Assembly (NCBI GenBank): GCA_013151345.1
Contig: JAADIM010000055.1
Location: 1-37,350 of the forward strand
Direction of reading: 5' to 3'
From: Gammaproteobacteria bacterium
GTDB taxonomy: Bacteria; Pseudomonadota; Gammaproteobacteria; SG8-11
DNA: 37,350 bases
Within the stretch, counting starts at the first letter, position 1. Each line of letters starts with the position of its first letter. Positions 26,869 to 35,892 of this stretch are shown piece by piece. Made by a program: the position numbers and the translations under genes. Under the pieces are notes generated by a model. It searched no databases. It saw only the letters and a program-made list of their open reading frames with translations, and was not told the origin of the DNA.

Positions 26869-27101
26869 GCCATCACACTTTAGATGCGACCCGTTTACTT
26901 TGCCCGCTTCCCGTTATTCGAACGCAAAATTTTGTTGCAACGTTGAATCGGGGCGATACTGTCGATGTCATTTGCACTGATCCAGGCGCAAAAAATGACA
27001 TTCCTGCATGGAGCAGAATTAACGGGCATGAAATCATAAACACAAAAGATGATGGCAACAATATCGTGATAACGGTAAAAGTAGTGGGAAGCTCAGATTA
27101 A
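26865..27101 (+). CDS. TusA-family sulfur carrier protein
   Basis: About 78 aa from ATG 26865, whose ATGA overlaps the stop of the PP-loop gene; an in-frame GTG at 26856 is less likely. The diagnostic LLCPLPVIRTQ motif places the sulfur-carrying Cys at position 13. The rest (GDTVDVICTDPGAKNDIPAWSRINGHEI) is the standard two-layer TusA fold. TusA proteins pass persulfide sulfur from a cysteine desulfurase to acceptors. Tight coupling to a PP-loop ATPase suggests that ATPase is the acceptor here. Not necessarily TusA itself, since several paralogues usually exist. Confidence 0.9.
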   Translation: MSHHTLDATRLLCPLPVIRTQNFVATLNRGDTVDVICTDPGAKNDIPAWSRINGHEIINTKDDGNNIVITVKVVGSSD

Positions 27102-27108
27102 GTCTGTT

Positions 27109-28260
27109 ATGGCAATCAACCTTGAACGTAATCAGCGTTACATAGAAGCTCGCAAGGTCACATTAGTCGGCTCCGTTGTCGATTTTTTACTTGGTGTGGC
27201 CAAAATTTTTGTTGGCCTTATTGATAACTCACAGGCACTTATTGCTGATGGCGTTCATTCATTATCCGATTTAGTAACAGACGTTATGGTTCTCGTGGCC
27301 GTTAAACACGGCAGCCGGGATGCGGATGATGAGCACCCTTATGGGCACGGTCGAATTGAAACGCTAATGACTGTTGCCCTTGGCTTAATCTTAATTGCCG
27401 TTGCAGCGGGCATTGCACAAGATGCAATTCGGCGTCTTTTTCTGCCAGAGTTACTTATGCATCCCGGGTGGTTTTCATTTAGTATCGCCGCCATTTCTGT
27501 GGTCTCCAAAGAAGCTATTTATCATTACACTATACGCGCCGCCCGAAAGCTCAACTCCGAATTATTACGTGCTAACGCCTGGCATAGCCGTACCGACGCT
27601 ATTTCTTCGGTCATTGTGATTATCGGCATCCTGGGATCAATGGCCGGTCTGGAATATCTGGATTCAGTCGCTGCGGTCGGTGTCGCTGTGCTGGTCGCAA
27701 AAATCGGCTGGGAATTAAGCTGGAAAAGTGCAAGAGAATTGATTGATACCGGCCTTGATCCAGAATACGTTGAGCGAATCAAACAAACCATCATCGAATC
27801 AAATGGCATTCGTGCGTTACATATGTTGCGTACCCGCCGCATGGGTAGCGATGTGCTGGTCGATGTGCATGTTATTGTCGACCCCAAAGTCAGCGTATCT
27901 GAAGGCCATCAAATAGGAGAACACGTTCGAACGCGCTTAACTGACGAGTTTCCCGAAATCAATGATGTAACTGTGCATGCAGACCCTGAAGATGATGAGT
28001 CTTCCCGACCATCCAGCCATCTGCCCGCACGAAATCTACTGCTCGAGGAGCTGAATAAACGCTGGGCCGCATTTGAAGAATCAAAACACATAAAAAACGT
28101 TACGTTGCATTATCTGGATGGGGCAATACATGTAGAAATACAACTACCACTCGATTTGGCCGTGTCCACCGGGAAAGCCTATGAAATCGCTCAAAAATTC
28201 TCATCGCTGTGCGATGACACCCAGACAGTAAACAATATAAAAGTACTATTCACTCCTTGA
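27109..28260 (+). CDS. cation diffusion facilitator (CDF) metal transporter
   Basis: 383 aa. Membrane domain residues about 15-210 carry the paired metal-site motifs ALIADGVHSLSDLVTD (TM2) and HSRTDAISSV (TM5), plus the DEHPYGHGRIETL loop. A cytoplasmic ZT-dimer-like domain (about 215-295) follows, and then about 85 additional residues (NLLLEELNKRWAAFEE...TVNNIKVLFTP) that look like a second copy of a ferredoxin-like module. It exports Zn2+, Fe2+ or similar ions in exchange for protons; the ion is not readable. It starts 7 bp after the TusA-like gene, so the three genes probably form an operon. Confidence 0.92.
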   Translation: MAINLERNQRYIEARKVTLVGSVVDFLLGVAKIFVGLIDNSQALIADGVHSLSDLVTDVMVLVAVKHGSRDADDEHPYGHGRIETLMTVALGLILIAVAAGIAQDAIRRLFLPELLMHPGWFSFSIAAISVVSKEAIYHYTIRAARKLNSELLRANAWHSRTDAISSVIVIIGILGSMAGLEYLDSVAAVGVAVLVAKIGWELSWKSARELIDTGLDPEYVERIKQTIIESNGIRALHMLRTRRMGSDVLVDVHVIVDPKVSVSEGHQIGEHVRTRLTDEFPEINDVTVHADPEDDESSRPSSHLPARNLLLEELNKRWAAFEESKHIKNVTLHYLDGAIHVEIQLPLDLAVSTGKAYEIAQKFSSLCDDTQTVNNIKVLFTP

Positions 28261-28277
28261 TGCTCTATATTGGTGCA
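28261..28277. promoter_or_regulatory. NtrC binding site 1 (glnA enhancer)
   Basis: tgctctatattggtgca matches the strong enterobacterial glnA NtrC site TGCACTATATTGGTGCA at 16 of 17 positions. It begins directly after the CDF stop codon, about 245 bp upstream of the sigma54-type promoter. Confidence 0.8.
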
Positions 28278-28290
28278 AAATATTTTTATT

Positions 28291-28307
28291 TGCCCCATAT
28301 CGGAGCT
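28291..28307. promoter_or_regulatory. NtrC binding site 2 (weaker)
   Basis: tgccccatatcggagct keeps most of the NtrC palindrome (about 13 of 17 against TGCACCATATTGGTGCA). It begins exactly 30 bp after site 1, close to three helical turns, as with the paired E. coli glnA sites. Confidence 0.55.
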
Positions 28308-28504
28308 GCCATTTATTCAGACTCTAACACGCTTATCGCCCGTTAAAACACAGCCATCTCCTCAAGTAATCGATTCTCAAGCAATGCGCCCAAAGTAAAA
28401 ATGTAATAAGCACAAACAGTTGCCGGTCACTGACTTCGATAATACGTAAAATTAAGCCCAATAAATTCAAACCCTATACTTTGCTAGAATTACTTCTTTG
28501 TCTA

Positions 28505-28519
28505 TGGCATGCTTCCTGC
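28505..28519 (+). promoter_or_regulatory. sigma54-type -24/-12 promoter of glnA
   Basis: tggcatgcttcctgc has GG and GC exactly 12 bp apart and matches TGGCAYG-N4-NTGC. Predicted start of transcription is near 28531, leaving a leader of about 100 nt before the glnA ATG. Confidence 0.7.
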
Positions 28520-28634
28520 TCTTTACCTATTTTATGCAATAATAATGCATCAATATCTCATAACTCATTTAGCTTCTGCATACTATGGTTTACAACCAAC
28601 AGTTTGCAGCACGGATTAAGATTTGGAGGACCCG

Positions 28635-30044
28635 ATGTCGGCCAGTAAAGTTTTAAAATTAATTAAAGACAAAAACGTAAAATTCGTGGATTTTCGCTTC
28701 ACAGACACAAAGGGAAAAGAACAGCATGTGTCCGTGCCTTCAAGTACAGTCAACGAAGACACCTTTAAAGACGGTAAAATGTTTGATGGATCTTCAATCG
28801 CTGGCTGGAAAAGCATAAACGAATCAGACATGGTGCTCATGCCTGATGCCGATACAGCAGTACTTGATCCGTTTACAGATGAGCCTTCTATCAATATTCG
28901 TTGCGATATCCTGGAACCATCTACTATGCAAGGATATGCTCGTGATCCAAGATCCGTGGCCAAACGTGCTGAAGCCTACTTAAAATCAACAGGTATTGGT
29001 GATACTGCTTATTTTGGTCCCGAGCCAGAATTTTTTGTTTTGGATGACGTTCGTTGGGGTGCTGATATGTCAGGTGCATTCTATAAAATTGACTCAGAAG
29101 AAGCTGGCTGGAATGCAGAACGCGTTTATTCCGATGGCAACATGGGCCACCGACCTGGCACTAAAGGCGGCTACTTTCCGGTACCTCCCGTCGATTCACT
29201 GAATGATATTCGCGCCGCAATGTGCCTGGCAATGGAAGAAATGGGCTTGTCGGTCGAGGTTCATCATCACGAAGTGGCTACTGCCGGTCAATGTGAAATT
29301 GGCACACGATTTAACAGTCTGGTTCGCAAGGCAGATGAGACACAAATCCTCAAATATGTAGTGCATAACGTCGCGCATTCCTATGGCAGAACGGCAACAT
29401 TTATGCCTAAACCACTAGTGGGTGACAACGGTAGTGGTATGCATGTCCACCAGTCTATCGCTAAGGATGAACAAAACATCTTTACTGGTAACGAACAAGC
29501 TGGCCTGTCTGAAAATGCGCTTTATTATATCGGCGGCATCATCAAGCATGCCCGTGCATTGAACGCATTAACCAATGCCAGCACCAACAGCTATAAACGA
29601 CTGGTACCCGGTTTTGAAGCACCTGTTATGCTGGCTTATTCAGCGCGTAACCGGTCAGCCTCTATTCGTATACCGTTTGAGTCAAACCCCAAAGGGCGCC
29701 GTATCGAAATTCGTTTTCCGGATTCCACTGCGAATCCCTATCTCGCATTCGCAGGCATGTTGATGGCGGGACTGGACGGAATTCAGAATAAAATACATCC
29801 TGGCGACCCAATGGATAAAGACCTTTACGATCTTCCACCAGAAGAAGCGCAAGACATCCCGACAGTATGCTCATCATTCGAGCAAGCGCTAGTTGCACTT
29901 GATACAGATCGTACCTTCTTAACCGCTGGCGGCGTCTTTTCTGATGATATGATTGACGCATATATCAATTTAAAAATGGAAGAAGTGACAAGATTACAAA
30001 TGAGCACCCATCCAGTCGAGTTCGATATGTACTATAGTGTATAA
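28635..30044 (+). CDS. glnA: glutamine synthetase type I
   Basis: 469 aa from ATG 28635, which follows a GGAGG Shine-Dalgarno; this is exactly the E. coli GlnA length, and the TTG at 28623 lies inside that ribosome-binding region. Signatures: [10 protein letters not shown], the ATP/metal blocks [12 protein letters not shown] and [17 protein letters not shown], the GSGMHVHQS loop, and NRSASIRIP. The adenylylation site is present (Tyr398 counting Met, in DLYDLPPEE), so GlnE control is expected. The protein ends in the family tail [10 protein letters not shown]. It makes glutamine from glutamate, ammonia and ATP. NtrC sites and a sigma54 promoter upstream, a hairpin terminator downstream, and ntrBC next door form a complete nitrogen-control locus. 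Confidence 0.98.
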   Translation: MSASKVLKLIKDKNVKFVDFRFTDTKGKEQHVSVPSSTVNEDTFKDGKMFDGSSIAGWKSINESDMVLMPDADTAVLDPFTDEPSINIRCDILEPSTMQGYARDPRSVAKRAEAYLKSTGIGDTAYFGPEPEFFVLDDVRWGADMSGAFYKIDSEEAGWNAERVYSDGNMGHRPGTKGGYFPVPPVDSLNDIRAAMCLAMEEMGLSVEVHHHEVATAGQCEIGTRFNSLVRKADETQILKYVVHNVAHSYGRTATFMPKPLVGDNGSGMHVHQSIAKDEQNIFTGNEQAGLSENALYYIGGIIKHARALNALTNASTNSYKRLVPGFEAPVMLAYSARNRSASIRIPFESNPKGRRIEIRFPDSTANPYLAFAGMLMAGLDGIQNKIHPGDPMDKDLYDLPPEEAQDIPTVCSSFEQALVALDTDRTFLTAGGVFSDDMIDAYINLKMEEVTRLQMSTHPVEFDMYYSV

Positions 30045-30128
30045 CTGCTGTATATAACTGTCATATATAACTACAGCGTATAACTTTATTCTGTATTAAT
30101 AAGAGCACATAAAAACTTTATATTTTAT

Positions 30129-30156
30129 AAAAGCCTCCAAATGGGGCTTTTTTTTT
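30129..30156 (+). terminator. Rho-independent terminator after glnA
   Basis: aaaagcc and ggctttt form a stem with an inner CC/GG step and an aaat loop, followed by nine T residues. It sits 85 bp after the glnA stop and separates it from the DUF4124 gene. Confidence 0.85.
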
Positions 30157-30207
30157 GTATAGAACAATGCTTCAATTGCACTATTAAGAGCCACCTTGGA
30201 GAGTTAC

Positions 30208-30729
30208 ATGCGTTGTTTATTGTTTTTCACTATCTTGAGTTTGTGCGTGCCAGCCACCGCAGATACGTATAAGTGGACAGATAAGAACGGAAAAATTATC
30301 TATTCGGATAAACCCAACCCAAATGGCAGTGAAGAAAAAGTAAAAGGCGCACCACTCACGACCTATAGCCCGGATCCTGCTTTAAAAAAACCTTCTGGCA
30401 CGCCAAGCAATGTTAAACAAAGAGCACGACGCACAACGTATAGCAACTTCACCATTGAACAACCCACAAACGATAAGACATTTAGACAAAATGCAGGAAA
30501 TGTCACTGTGAAATTCGGAATAACACCAACATTAAATAACGCAATAGGCGATAAAATCGAAATCTTTCTCGATGGTAAGAAATCAGGCGAAACAAGCAAT
30601 AATAGCTTCAGTTTTGTCAGCTTGAATCGTGGCACGCATACTTTAAGCGCAAACTTAGTCAATCGCCAAGGCACCGTATTGAAATCAGATTCGATTACGT
30701 TTCATCTGCAACGCGCCACAGCAAAATAA
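30208..30729 (+). CDS. secreted DUF4124-domain protein
   Basis: About 173 aa from ATG 30208, preceded by GGAGAG at good spacing; the TTG at 30196 is upstream of that site. A signal peptide (about 1-19, ending near ATA) is followed at once by the DUF4124 motif DTYKWTDKNGKIIYSDKPN. A linker then leads to a C-terminal Ig/fibronectin-like beta domain (about 85-170: FTIEQPTND ... TFHLQR). Probably periplasmic. Proteins of this type are often found between glnA and ntrB in gammaproteobacteria, but their role is unknown. Confidence 0.85.
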   Translation: MRCLLFFTILSLCVPATADTYKWTDKNGKIIYSDKPNPNGSEEKVKGAPLTTYSPDPALKKPSGTPSNVKQRARRTTYSNFTIEQPTNDKTFRQNAGNVTVKFGITPTLNNAIGDKIEIFLDGKKSGETSNNSFSFVSLNRGTHTLSANLVNRQGTVLKSDSITFHLQRATAK

Positions 30730-30810
30730 CCTTATAATATAAAGCCTTGCGCTCGACTATTGGCTGTCCGCCCTACTTAGTAGCAACAACCTGATCACGA
30801 ATCATGCATA

Positions 30811-30827
30811 TGCGCTATTATAGTGCA
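30811..30827. promoter_or_regulatory. NtrC binding site upstream of ntrB
   Basis: tgcgctattatagtgca is a near-perfect palindrome and fits the NtrC consensus (TGCACTATATTGGTGCA) with half-sites TGC-CTA and TAGTGCA. It lies about 170 bp upstream of a -24/-12 element. Confidence 0.7.
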
Positions 30828-30978
30828 TTTTTACTCCTCTCCAGGTACAATTTCCTTGAAAAAATGATTAAGGGAAACTATATAGTTGCCCCTTCAATGA
30901 TAATTTTTTCTTTAATATCATTACATTAAAAATTTTTATTAAAATTTCAACCCTGCATTAAATTATCAATGTAATAAC

Positions 30979-30993
30979 TGGAGTGCTTTTTGC
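30979..30993 (+). promoter_or_regulatory. sigma54-like -24/-12 promoter of ntrB
   Basis: tggagtgctttttgc has GG and GC 12 bp apart, with an ideal TTGC -12 box but a weak -24 box (GAGTG instead of GCACG). Transcription would begin near 31005, about 20 bp before the ntrB GTG. Confidence 0.55.
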
Positions 30994-31025
30994 AAATCAG
31001 GAAATGGGGTTAACAGAAGGTAGCT

Positions 31026-32072
31026 GTGCAAATAGATATCCAGAAACAAATCGTAGACAACTTAACCACCGCTGTCCTGATGTTTAATAAAGAACTTAAG
31101 CTGGATTACATTAACGCCGCAGGTGAAATGTTATTCGAAATCAGCGCACGGCGCCTCATTGGTATGTCTATCGATGAGCTTTTTATAAACGCTGATGAAA
31201 TGATTGAATGTTTGAAACAAGCTGCAAAAAATGGGCAGAGTTTTACCGAACGTGAACTGCACATCACTATTCCTGGTGCGCGTGCTATTGATGTTGATTG
31301 CGTAGTCACGCCGATGAATGACCCAAATTATGACAACGCATTACTGATTGAGTTAATACAAATGGAACGGCACTTGCGTATTTCCAGAGAAGGCAACCTG
31401 GTGGTTCAACAGGAACTGGCGCGCACCATCATTCGCGGTTTAGCGCATGAAATTAAAAACCCACTGGGTGGGTTACGCGGTGCCGCGCAATTATTAGAAC
31501 GTGAATTATCTAATGATGAGCAAAAAGAATATACAGATATTATTATCGGCGAAGCAGACAGGCTACAAAACCTTGTCGATCGCATGCAAGGGCCAAAATC
31601 GCTGCCACAGATGGAGACGATTAATATACACCAAGTTATAGAGCGCGTTCGCAGTTTAGTCTCTGCCGAAGTCACTGATAAAATCAAATTAACCAGAGAT
31701 TATGATCCAAGCATACCTGACATCTACGCCGATCAAGATCAGTTAATACAAGCAATATTAAACATTGTTCGCAATGCGACTCAAGCAATAGAAAATGAAG
31801 GCGAAATTATTCTTCGTACGCGCACTACAAGACAATTCACTATTGGCCAGACAAGACACAGATTAGTTCTACGCATCGACATCATCGATGATGGGTCAGG
31901 TGTTGCACCTGAAATAATAAAAAGTATTTTCTACCCGATGGTGACAGGAAGACCCGAAGGAACGGGGCTTGGACTTTCTATCGCTCAATCACTAATAAAT
32001 CAGCACGGTGGGTTAATCGAGTGTGAAAGTGAACCCGGAATGACCCGGTTCAGTGTATTACTCCCACTGTAA
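31026..32072 (+). CDS. glnL: nitrogen regulation sensor kinase NtrB
   Basis: 348 aa, GTG start at 31026, typical length. An N-terminal PAS domain (about 5-115) is followed by an H-box GLAHEIKNPLGGLRGAAQLLE with phosphorylated His141, an N-box NIVRNATQAIE, and G-boxes DDGSGV and GTGLGLSIAQSLINQHGG. There are no membrane helices, so the enzyme is cytoplasmic. It phosphorylates or dephosphorylates NtrC according to PII binding, which reports glutamine and 2-oxoglutarate. It is followed 26 bp later by ntrC. Confidence 0.96.
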   Translation: MQIDIQKQIVDNLTTAVLMFNKELKLDYINAAGEMLFEISARRLIGMSIDELFINADEMIECLKQAAKNGQSFTERELHITIPGARAIDVDCVVTPMNDPNYDNALLIELIQMERHLRISREGNLVVQQELARTIIRGLAHEIKNPLGGLRGAAQLLERELSNDEQKEYTDIIIGEADRLQNLVDRMQGPKSLPQMETINIHQVIERVRSLVSAEVTDKIKLTRDYDPSIPDIYADQDQLIQAILNIVRNATQAIENEGEIILRTRTTRQFTIGQTRHRLVLRIDIIDDGSGVAPEIIKSIFYPMVTGRPEGTGLGLSIAQSLINQHGGLIECESEPGMTRFSVLLPL

Positions 32073-32098
32073 AGACACAATAATATGAGGAACGAGTA

Positions 32099-33508
32099 AT
32101 GAGTCGAGAAAACATTTGGATAATTGACGATGATCGTGCAATTCGATGGGTATTGGAAAAAGCGCTTAAACAAGCAGATATGGATGTAACCTGTTTTGAA
32201 AACGGCACCAGTATCATGAACGATATTTCTGATTCCCGACCTGACGCGATTGTAACAGATTTGCGTATGCCAGGTATTGACGGACTGGAATTACTAAAAG
32301 AAATAAACTCAAACTACCCGACACTACCCGTCATAATTATGACTGCCCACTCAGATCTGGATAACGCAGTCACTGCCTACAGGGAGGGTGCTTTTGAATA
32401 CCTGCCCAAACCTTTTGATGTGGATGAAGCAGTCGAACTGGTCCGACGTGCAGTACAACATAACCCAAAAAATAAAATCAGTAAGACGGCAGAAACGCAA
32501 GCAGTTAAAACGGAAATTATCGGAGAAGCGCCCTCGATGCAAGAGGTGTTTCGCGCCATAGGTCGTTTATCTCGTTCAAAAATCACTGTACTAATTAATG
32601 GCGAATCTGGCACTGGCAAAGAGTTAGTCGCACAAGCCTTACATCGACATAGCCCACGATCAGACAAACCCTTTATCGCACTAAATACAGCAGCAATCCC
32701 CAAGGATTTGCTTGAATCGGAATTATTTGGGCATGAGCGCGGCGCTTTTACCGGCGCACAAAATATGCGGCGAGGTCGCTTTGAACAGGCCGACACCGGT
32801 ACTTTGTTTCTTGATGAAATAGGTGATATGCCTGCCGAATTGCAAACACGCCTATTACGTGTTCTTTCTGATGGGGAATTTTATCGTGTGGGTGGTCACA
32901 CACCAATAAAAGTGGACGTACGCATTATCGCAGCCACACACCAAAACCTGGAACAACGTGTCAAAGAAGGACGATTTCGCGAAGATCTGTTTCACCGGTT
33001 AAATGTTATACGTATACACGCTCCCGCGTTGCGTGAACGCCAGGAAGATATTCCTTTATTGACTGGACATTTTTTGGCCGAAGCAGCAAAAGAACTTGAA
33101 GTGGAAACAAAAGCACTGGCAGCTGACACCGAAGCCTACCTCATGCGTCTTGATTGGCCCGGCAACGTAAGACAGCTTCAAAATATATGTCGTTGGCTTA
33201 CTGTAATGTCACCCGGAAACACCATTCAAATGGAAGATCTACCTCCAGAACTTCAAGCAGAAAATGCTACGCCATTAAATGGTGACGACTGGGGCAATTC
33301 GCTGCGTAGATGGGCTGACCATCGATTTGCATCCGGTCAAACTACATTGTTAGAAACCGCGATGCCTCATTTTGAGCGTATCATGATTGAAACCGCACTA
33401 AAACATACCGGTGGGAGACGGCAAGATGCGGCGAAATTACTTGGTTGGGGAAGAAATACATTAACCCGGAAAATAAAAGAACTCAGTATGGAGCAAGATG
33501 TCGCATAA
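32099..33508 (+). CDS. glnG: nitrogen regulation response regulator NtrC
   Basis: 469 aa, identical length to E. coli NtrC. The receiver domain has Asp11/Asp12 and phosphoacceptor Asp54 (IVTDLRMPG), with Lys in YLPKPFDVDEA. The AAA+ domain has Walker A GESGTGKELV, the sigma54-contacting loop GAFTGA, Walker B TLFLDEIGD and the R-finger region. A Fis-type helix-turn-helix ends the protein (ALKHTGGRRQDAAKLLGWGRNTLTRKIKEL). It activates sigma54 promoters under nitrogen limitation. Sites at glnA and upstream of ntrB in this window are its predicted targets. A good AGGAA precedes the ATG. Confidence 0.97.
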   Translation: MSRENIWIIDDDRAIRWVLEKALKQADMDVTCFENGTSIMNDISDSRPDAIVTDLRMPGIDGLELLKEINSNYPTLPVIIMTAHSDLDNAVTAYREGAFEYLPKPFDVDEAVELVRRAVQHNPKNKISKTAETQAVKTEIIGEAPSMQEVFRAIGRLSRSKITVLINGESGTGKELVAQALHRHSPRSDKPFIALNTAAIPKDLLESELFGHERGAFTGAQNMRRGRFEQADTGTLFLDEIGDMPAELQTRLLRVLSDGEFYRVGGHTPIKVDVRIIAATHQNLEQRVKEGRFREDLFHRLNVIRIHAPALRERQEDIPLLTGHFLAEAAKELEVETKALAADTEAYLMRLDWPGNVRQLQNICRWLTVMSPGNTIQMEDLPPELQAENATPLNGDDWGNSLRRWADHRFASGQTTLLETAMPHFERIMIETALKHTGGRRQDAAKLLGWGRNTLTRKIKELSMEQDVA

Positions 33509-33970
33509 CAGATATCGCATACAGGTGTTTCAACACCGAGTTATAAATCGTTGGCCAACCACATGTCTTATTTTTCCATCGCTCCGCCTCTTTTCGGTTA
33601 ATGGATGGACCTATAATCTGGTGAATTAAACTCATAAAAAAATAGGAGAAGATGTCACTTTCTCCTCCTAACATTTTGATTAACTATCTTGAAGGAGTCA
33701 AGAAACCTTCTACAAACAGATATTACTAAAGCCTGCAAAATGCTGACATTTAGTTTTGTCTTTGCTTATATTTGTATATCACAAAATTACACATAAAATA
33801 AATATAGGGAGAAAATTAATTGAATAAAGCAACAGTGCTTTTCAACGGGAATTTCTTTGAGTTAAGTATAGAGAAACATAGGAATGTTCTTTTTACGCTC
33901 AACACATAATAAGATACTCCAGCTGAAAAAGACGCGCGACTGATTTAGGCGTTAGAATAGATCAAACACT
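33509..33970. other. gap after ntrC with hairpins and a doubtful micro-ORF
   Basis: About 460 bp. It contains a minus-oriented terminator (33636-33666), a small hairpin cttga-aggag-tcaag (33689-33703), and a 29-codon TTG frame at 33820-33909 preceded by AGGGAGA. No recognisable gene. The last 25 bp contain gcgttagaatag just before the beta-lactamase-like gene. Confidence 0.5.
33636..33666 (-). terminator. hairpin plus T-run read on the minus strand
   Basis: aggagaa (33644-33650) and ttctcct (33660-33666) form a 7-bp stem with a 9-nt loop. On the minus strand the stem is followed by A and then seven T. No minus-strand gene lies directly upstream of it in this window, so its client is unclear; it may be a remnant. 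Confidence 0.55.
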
Positions 33971-35107
33971 ATGAAAATACTATTGATCATATTCGCCTCA
34001 ATTCTATTTATCGCTGCATCAGCAGCCATTTATCTGAAATACCGACTAAATAACACAACGGACAATGGGGATCTTGAAGCTTCCCTTGATGCTGAAATAG
34101 AAAAAATATCAAAAAAAGGACTTTCGTACGGCCTAGTCATTGGTATCTACAAGAACGGCAAATCGTTTTTCAAAGGCTATGGCACGATAAACAAAAAAGA
34201 AACTTCCGTCCCAAATGCATCAACAGTTTTTCAGCTAGCTTCAGTAAGTAAGCTTTTTACTTCATCATTGTTGCAAATTCTTTCCGATGAAGGAGTTGCA
34301 GATATGGATGCGACGTTAGATCAGCTAATTGGTAATTCTACAATCCTGTCATCTAGCGCAAAGCTAGTCACTCTGAGACAACTGGCTACACACACATCTG
34401 GTTTTCCAAGAATCCCAAAAGCACTTATCGACAAAGTAACCAGGCTAGCTGGAAAAGAAAATGCAATGGTAGACCCTTACAGCCATATTGACTTGAAAGA
34501 CGTGCTTGACTATTTGGAAAATACACAGGGAAAACACAAGCCGGGCAAGTTTAAATATTCCAACTATGGCATGGGTTTACTCGGACACGTTTTGGAAATC
34601 ATAACGAAAAAGGACTTGGAGTCTCTGGCAACAGAAAAGATTTTTAAACCGCTTGATATGATAAGCACTGCAATAGCGTTAACTCCAGAAATGCAGAAGC
34701 ATCTTGCTCAAGGTTATACAACAAAGGGCGAACCAACTCCCCTATGGACATGTGGCGCTCTTGATGGTGCTGGTTGTTTTAATTCATCTGGATCAGATAT
34801 GATGAAGTTTGTGCAGGCAAATATTGACGACAAATCATTTCTGATACAGACATTTAAAAAAATGCATAAACAACAATCTAATGGTAAAACGGGTATTGGA
34901 TGGATGCAACCAGGATTTGCTGAAAGATTTATTGGTAATAAATCGGTGATTTGGCACAATGGATTAGTTGGAGGCTATGGGTCTTATGTTTCAATCGACT
35001 TAAAGGCCAAAACGGGTGTTTTTATCTTATCAAATATGGCAATTGACCCTAGTATGATAGGAATGATGATAACACGTCTTGTGCGTACACAATCATGGTC
35101 ACCTTAA
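33971..35107 (+). CDS. beta-lactamase-fold serine hydrolase (class C/PBP-like)
   Basis: 378 aa. One N-terminal membrane helix (about 2-24) acts as an anchor or uncleaved signal. The catalytic triad motifs of the serine beta-lactamase/esterase EstB/AmpC superfamily are all present: SVSK (Ser91, Lys94), YSN (Tyr196, Asn198) and WHNG near residue 335, replacing KTG. THTSGFPR and ANYG-type blocks are typical of the broad beta-lactamase family (PF00144). Members include peptidases, esterases and AmpC; resistance cannot be claimed. The gene opens an accessory-looking section and has a weak ribosome-binding site. Confidence 0.9.
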   Translation: MKILLIIFASILFIAASAAIYLKYRLNNTTDNGDLEASLDAEIEKISKKGLSYGLVIGIYKNGKSFFKGYGTINKKETSVPNASTVFQLASVSKLFTSSLLQILSDEGVADMDATLDQLIGNSTILSSSAKLVTLRQLATHTSGFPRIPKALIDKVTRLAGKENAMVDPYSHIDLKDVLDYLENTQGKHKPGKFKYSNYGMGLLGHVLEIITKKDLESLATEKIFKPLDMISTAIALTPEMQKHLAQGYTTKGEPTPLWTCGALDGAGCFNSSGSDMMKFVQANIDDKSFLIQTFKKMHKQQSNGKTGIGWMQPGFAERFIGNKSVIWHNGLVGGYGSYVSIDLKAKTGVFILSNMAIDPSMIGMMITRLVRTQSWSP

Positions 35108-35396
35108 TGTACCTTCTTACACATTCAGGCAGAAAAAACGCCGCTCGTTCCTCTCTCTTCTTTTTGCTACCTGTAATGTGAAACGTTAACTGTAAACAAT
35201 ATTTAACAGATAGAGAATAGTGCAATGATAAATATACAGCTAGATCACAGCCTATATATCCAAAGTGCGAAGCAAAATTTGAGCCACAGCTAACATAGCG
35301 TCCGAGTGGAATAAAAAAAGACGCGCAGCCGCTCGACTGTGACTATAATGTGTAAAATAAGTGTAAAAAATTATTTCAAATTGTAGGAGAAAAATA
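35108..35396. other. gap with an imperfect inverted repeat
   Basis: Just under 300 bp with no gene. cacattcagg (about 35128) and cctgtaatgtg (about 35167) form an imperfect stem with one bulged base, followed by acgttaact. A second weak stem (cgagtgg/ccgctcg) lies near 35302-35335. A GGAGAAA ribosome-binding site precedes the GFA gene. Confidence 0.45.
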
Positions 35397-35825
35397 ATGT
35401 CAGAACTAATTGAGGAAAACGGGAATTGTCTTTGCGGCGCCGTTCGTATCACCGCAAGGAACATTAACAAAAGTGTGGGCGCGTGCCATTGCGGTATGTG
35501 CAGGAAATGGGGTGGTGGCCCCTTGATGGCGGTTGATTGCGGCACAGACGTTTCATTTGAAGGCGAAGAAAATATATCAGTATTTAACTCATCTGAGTGG
35601 GCGGAACGTGGCTTTTGTAATAAATGCGGAAGCCATTTATTTTACAGGCTGAAAGAAAGCAATCAACACATGATGCCAGTTGGGCTATTCAATAATGATC
35701 AAATGTTTGTTTTTGATCATCAGGTATTTATTGATGAGAAACCTTCATTTTACGGCTTCTCAAATGAAACAAATGATATGACGGGGGCTGAATTATTTGC
35801 AAAATACGCCCCTTCATCAGAGTAA
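35397..35825 (+). CDS. GFA/CENP-V domain protein
   Basis: 142 aa. Cysteine pairs of the zinc-binding GFA fold are visible: CLCGAVR (about 12-18), ACHCGMCRKWGGGP (about 30-43) and FCNKCGSHLFYRL (about 77-89), matching the CxCG...CHCxxC...CxxCG pattern. The end, PSFYGFSNETNDMTGAE, is common in this family. Named for glutathione-dependent formaldehyde-activating enzyme, but most members have no proven reaction. A GGAGAAA Shine-Dalgarno sits 6 bp before the ATG. Confidence 0.93.
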   Translation: MSELIEENGNCLCGAVRITARNINKSVGACHCGMCRKWGGGPLMAVDCGTDVSFEGEENISVFNSSEWAERGFCNKCGSHLFYRLKESNQHMMPVGLFNNDQMFVFDHQVFIDEKPSFYGFSNETNDMTGAELFAKYAPSSE

Positions 35826-35892
35826 GCACGGCACAAGGCAATTCAACAAGAGCACCTCAAGACGCGACACCTGTTGATTGTTACGTTATAAA

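Noticed and set aside
33820-33909. 29-codon ORF after AGGGAGA
   Set aside because: TTG start, very short, and no recognisable product; noted only in the gap description.
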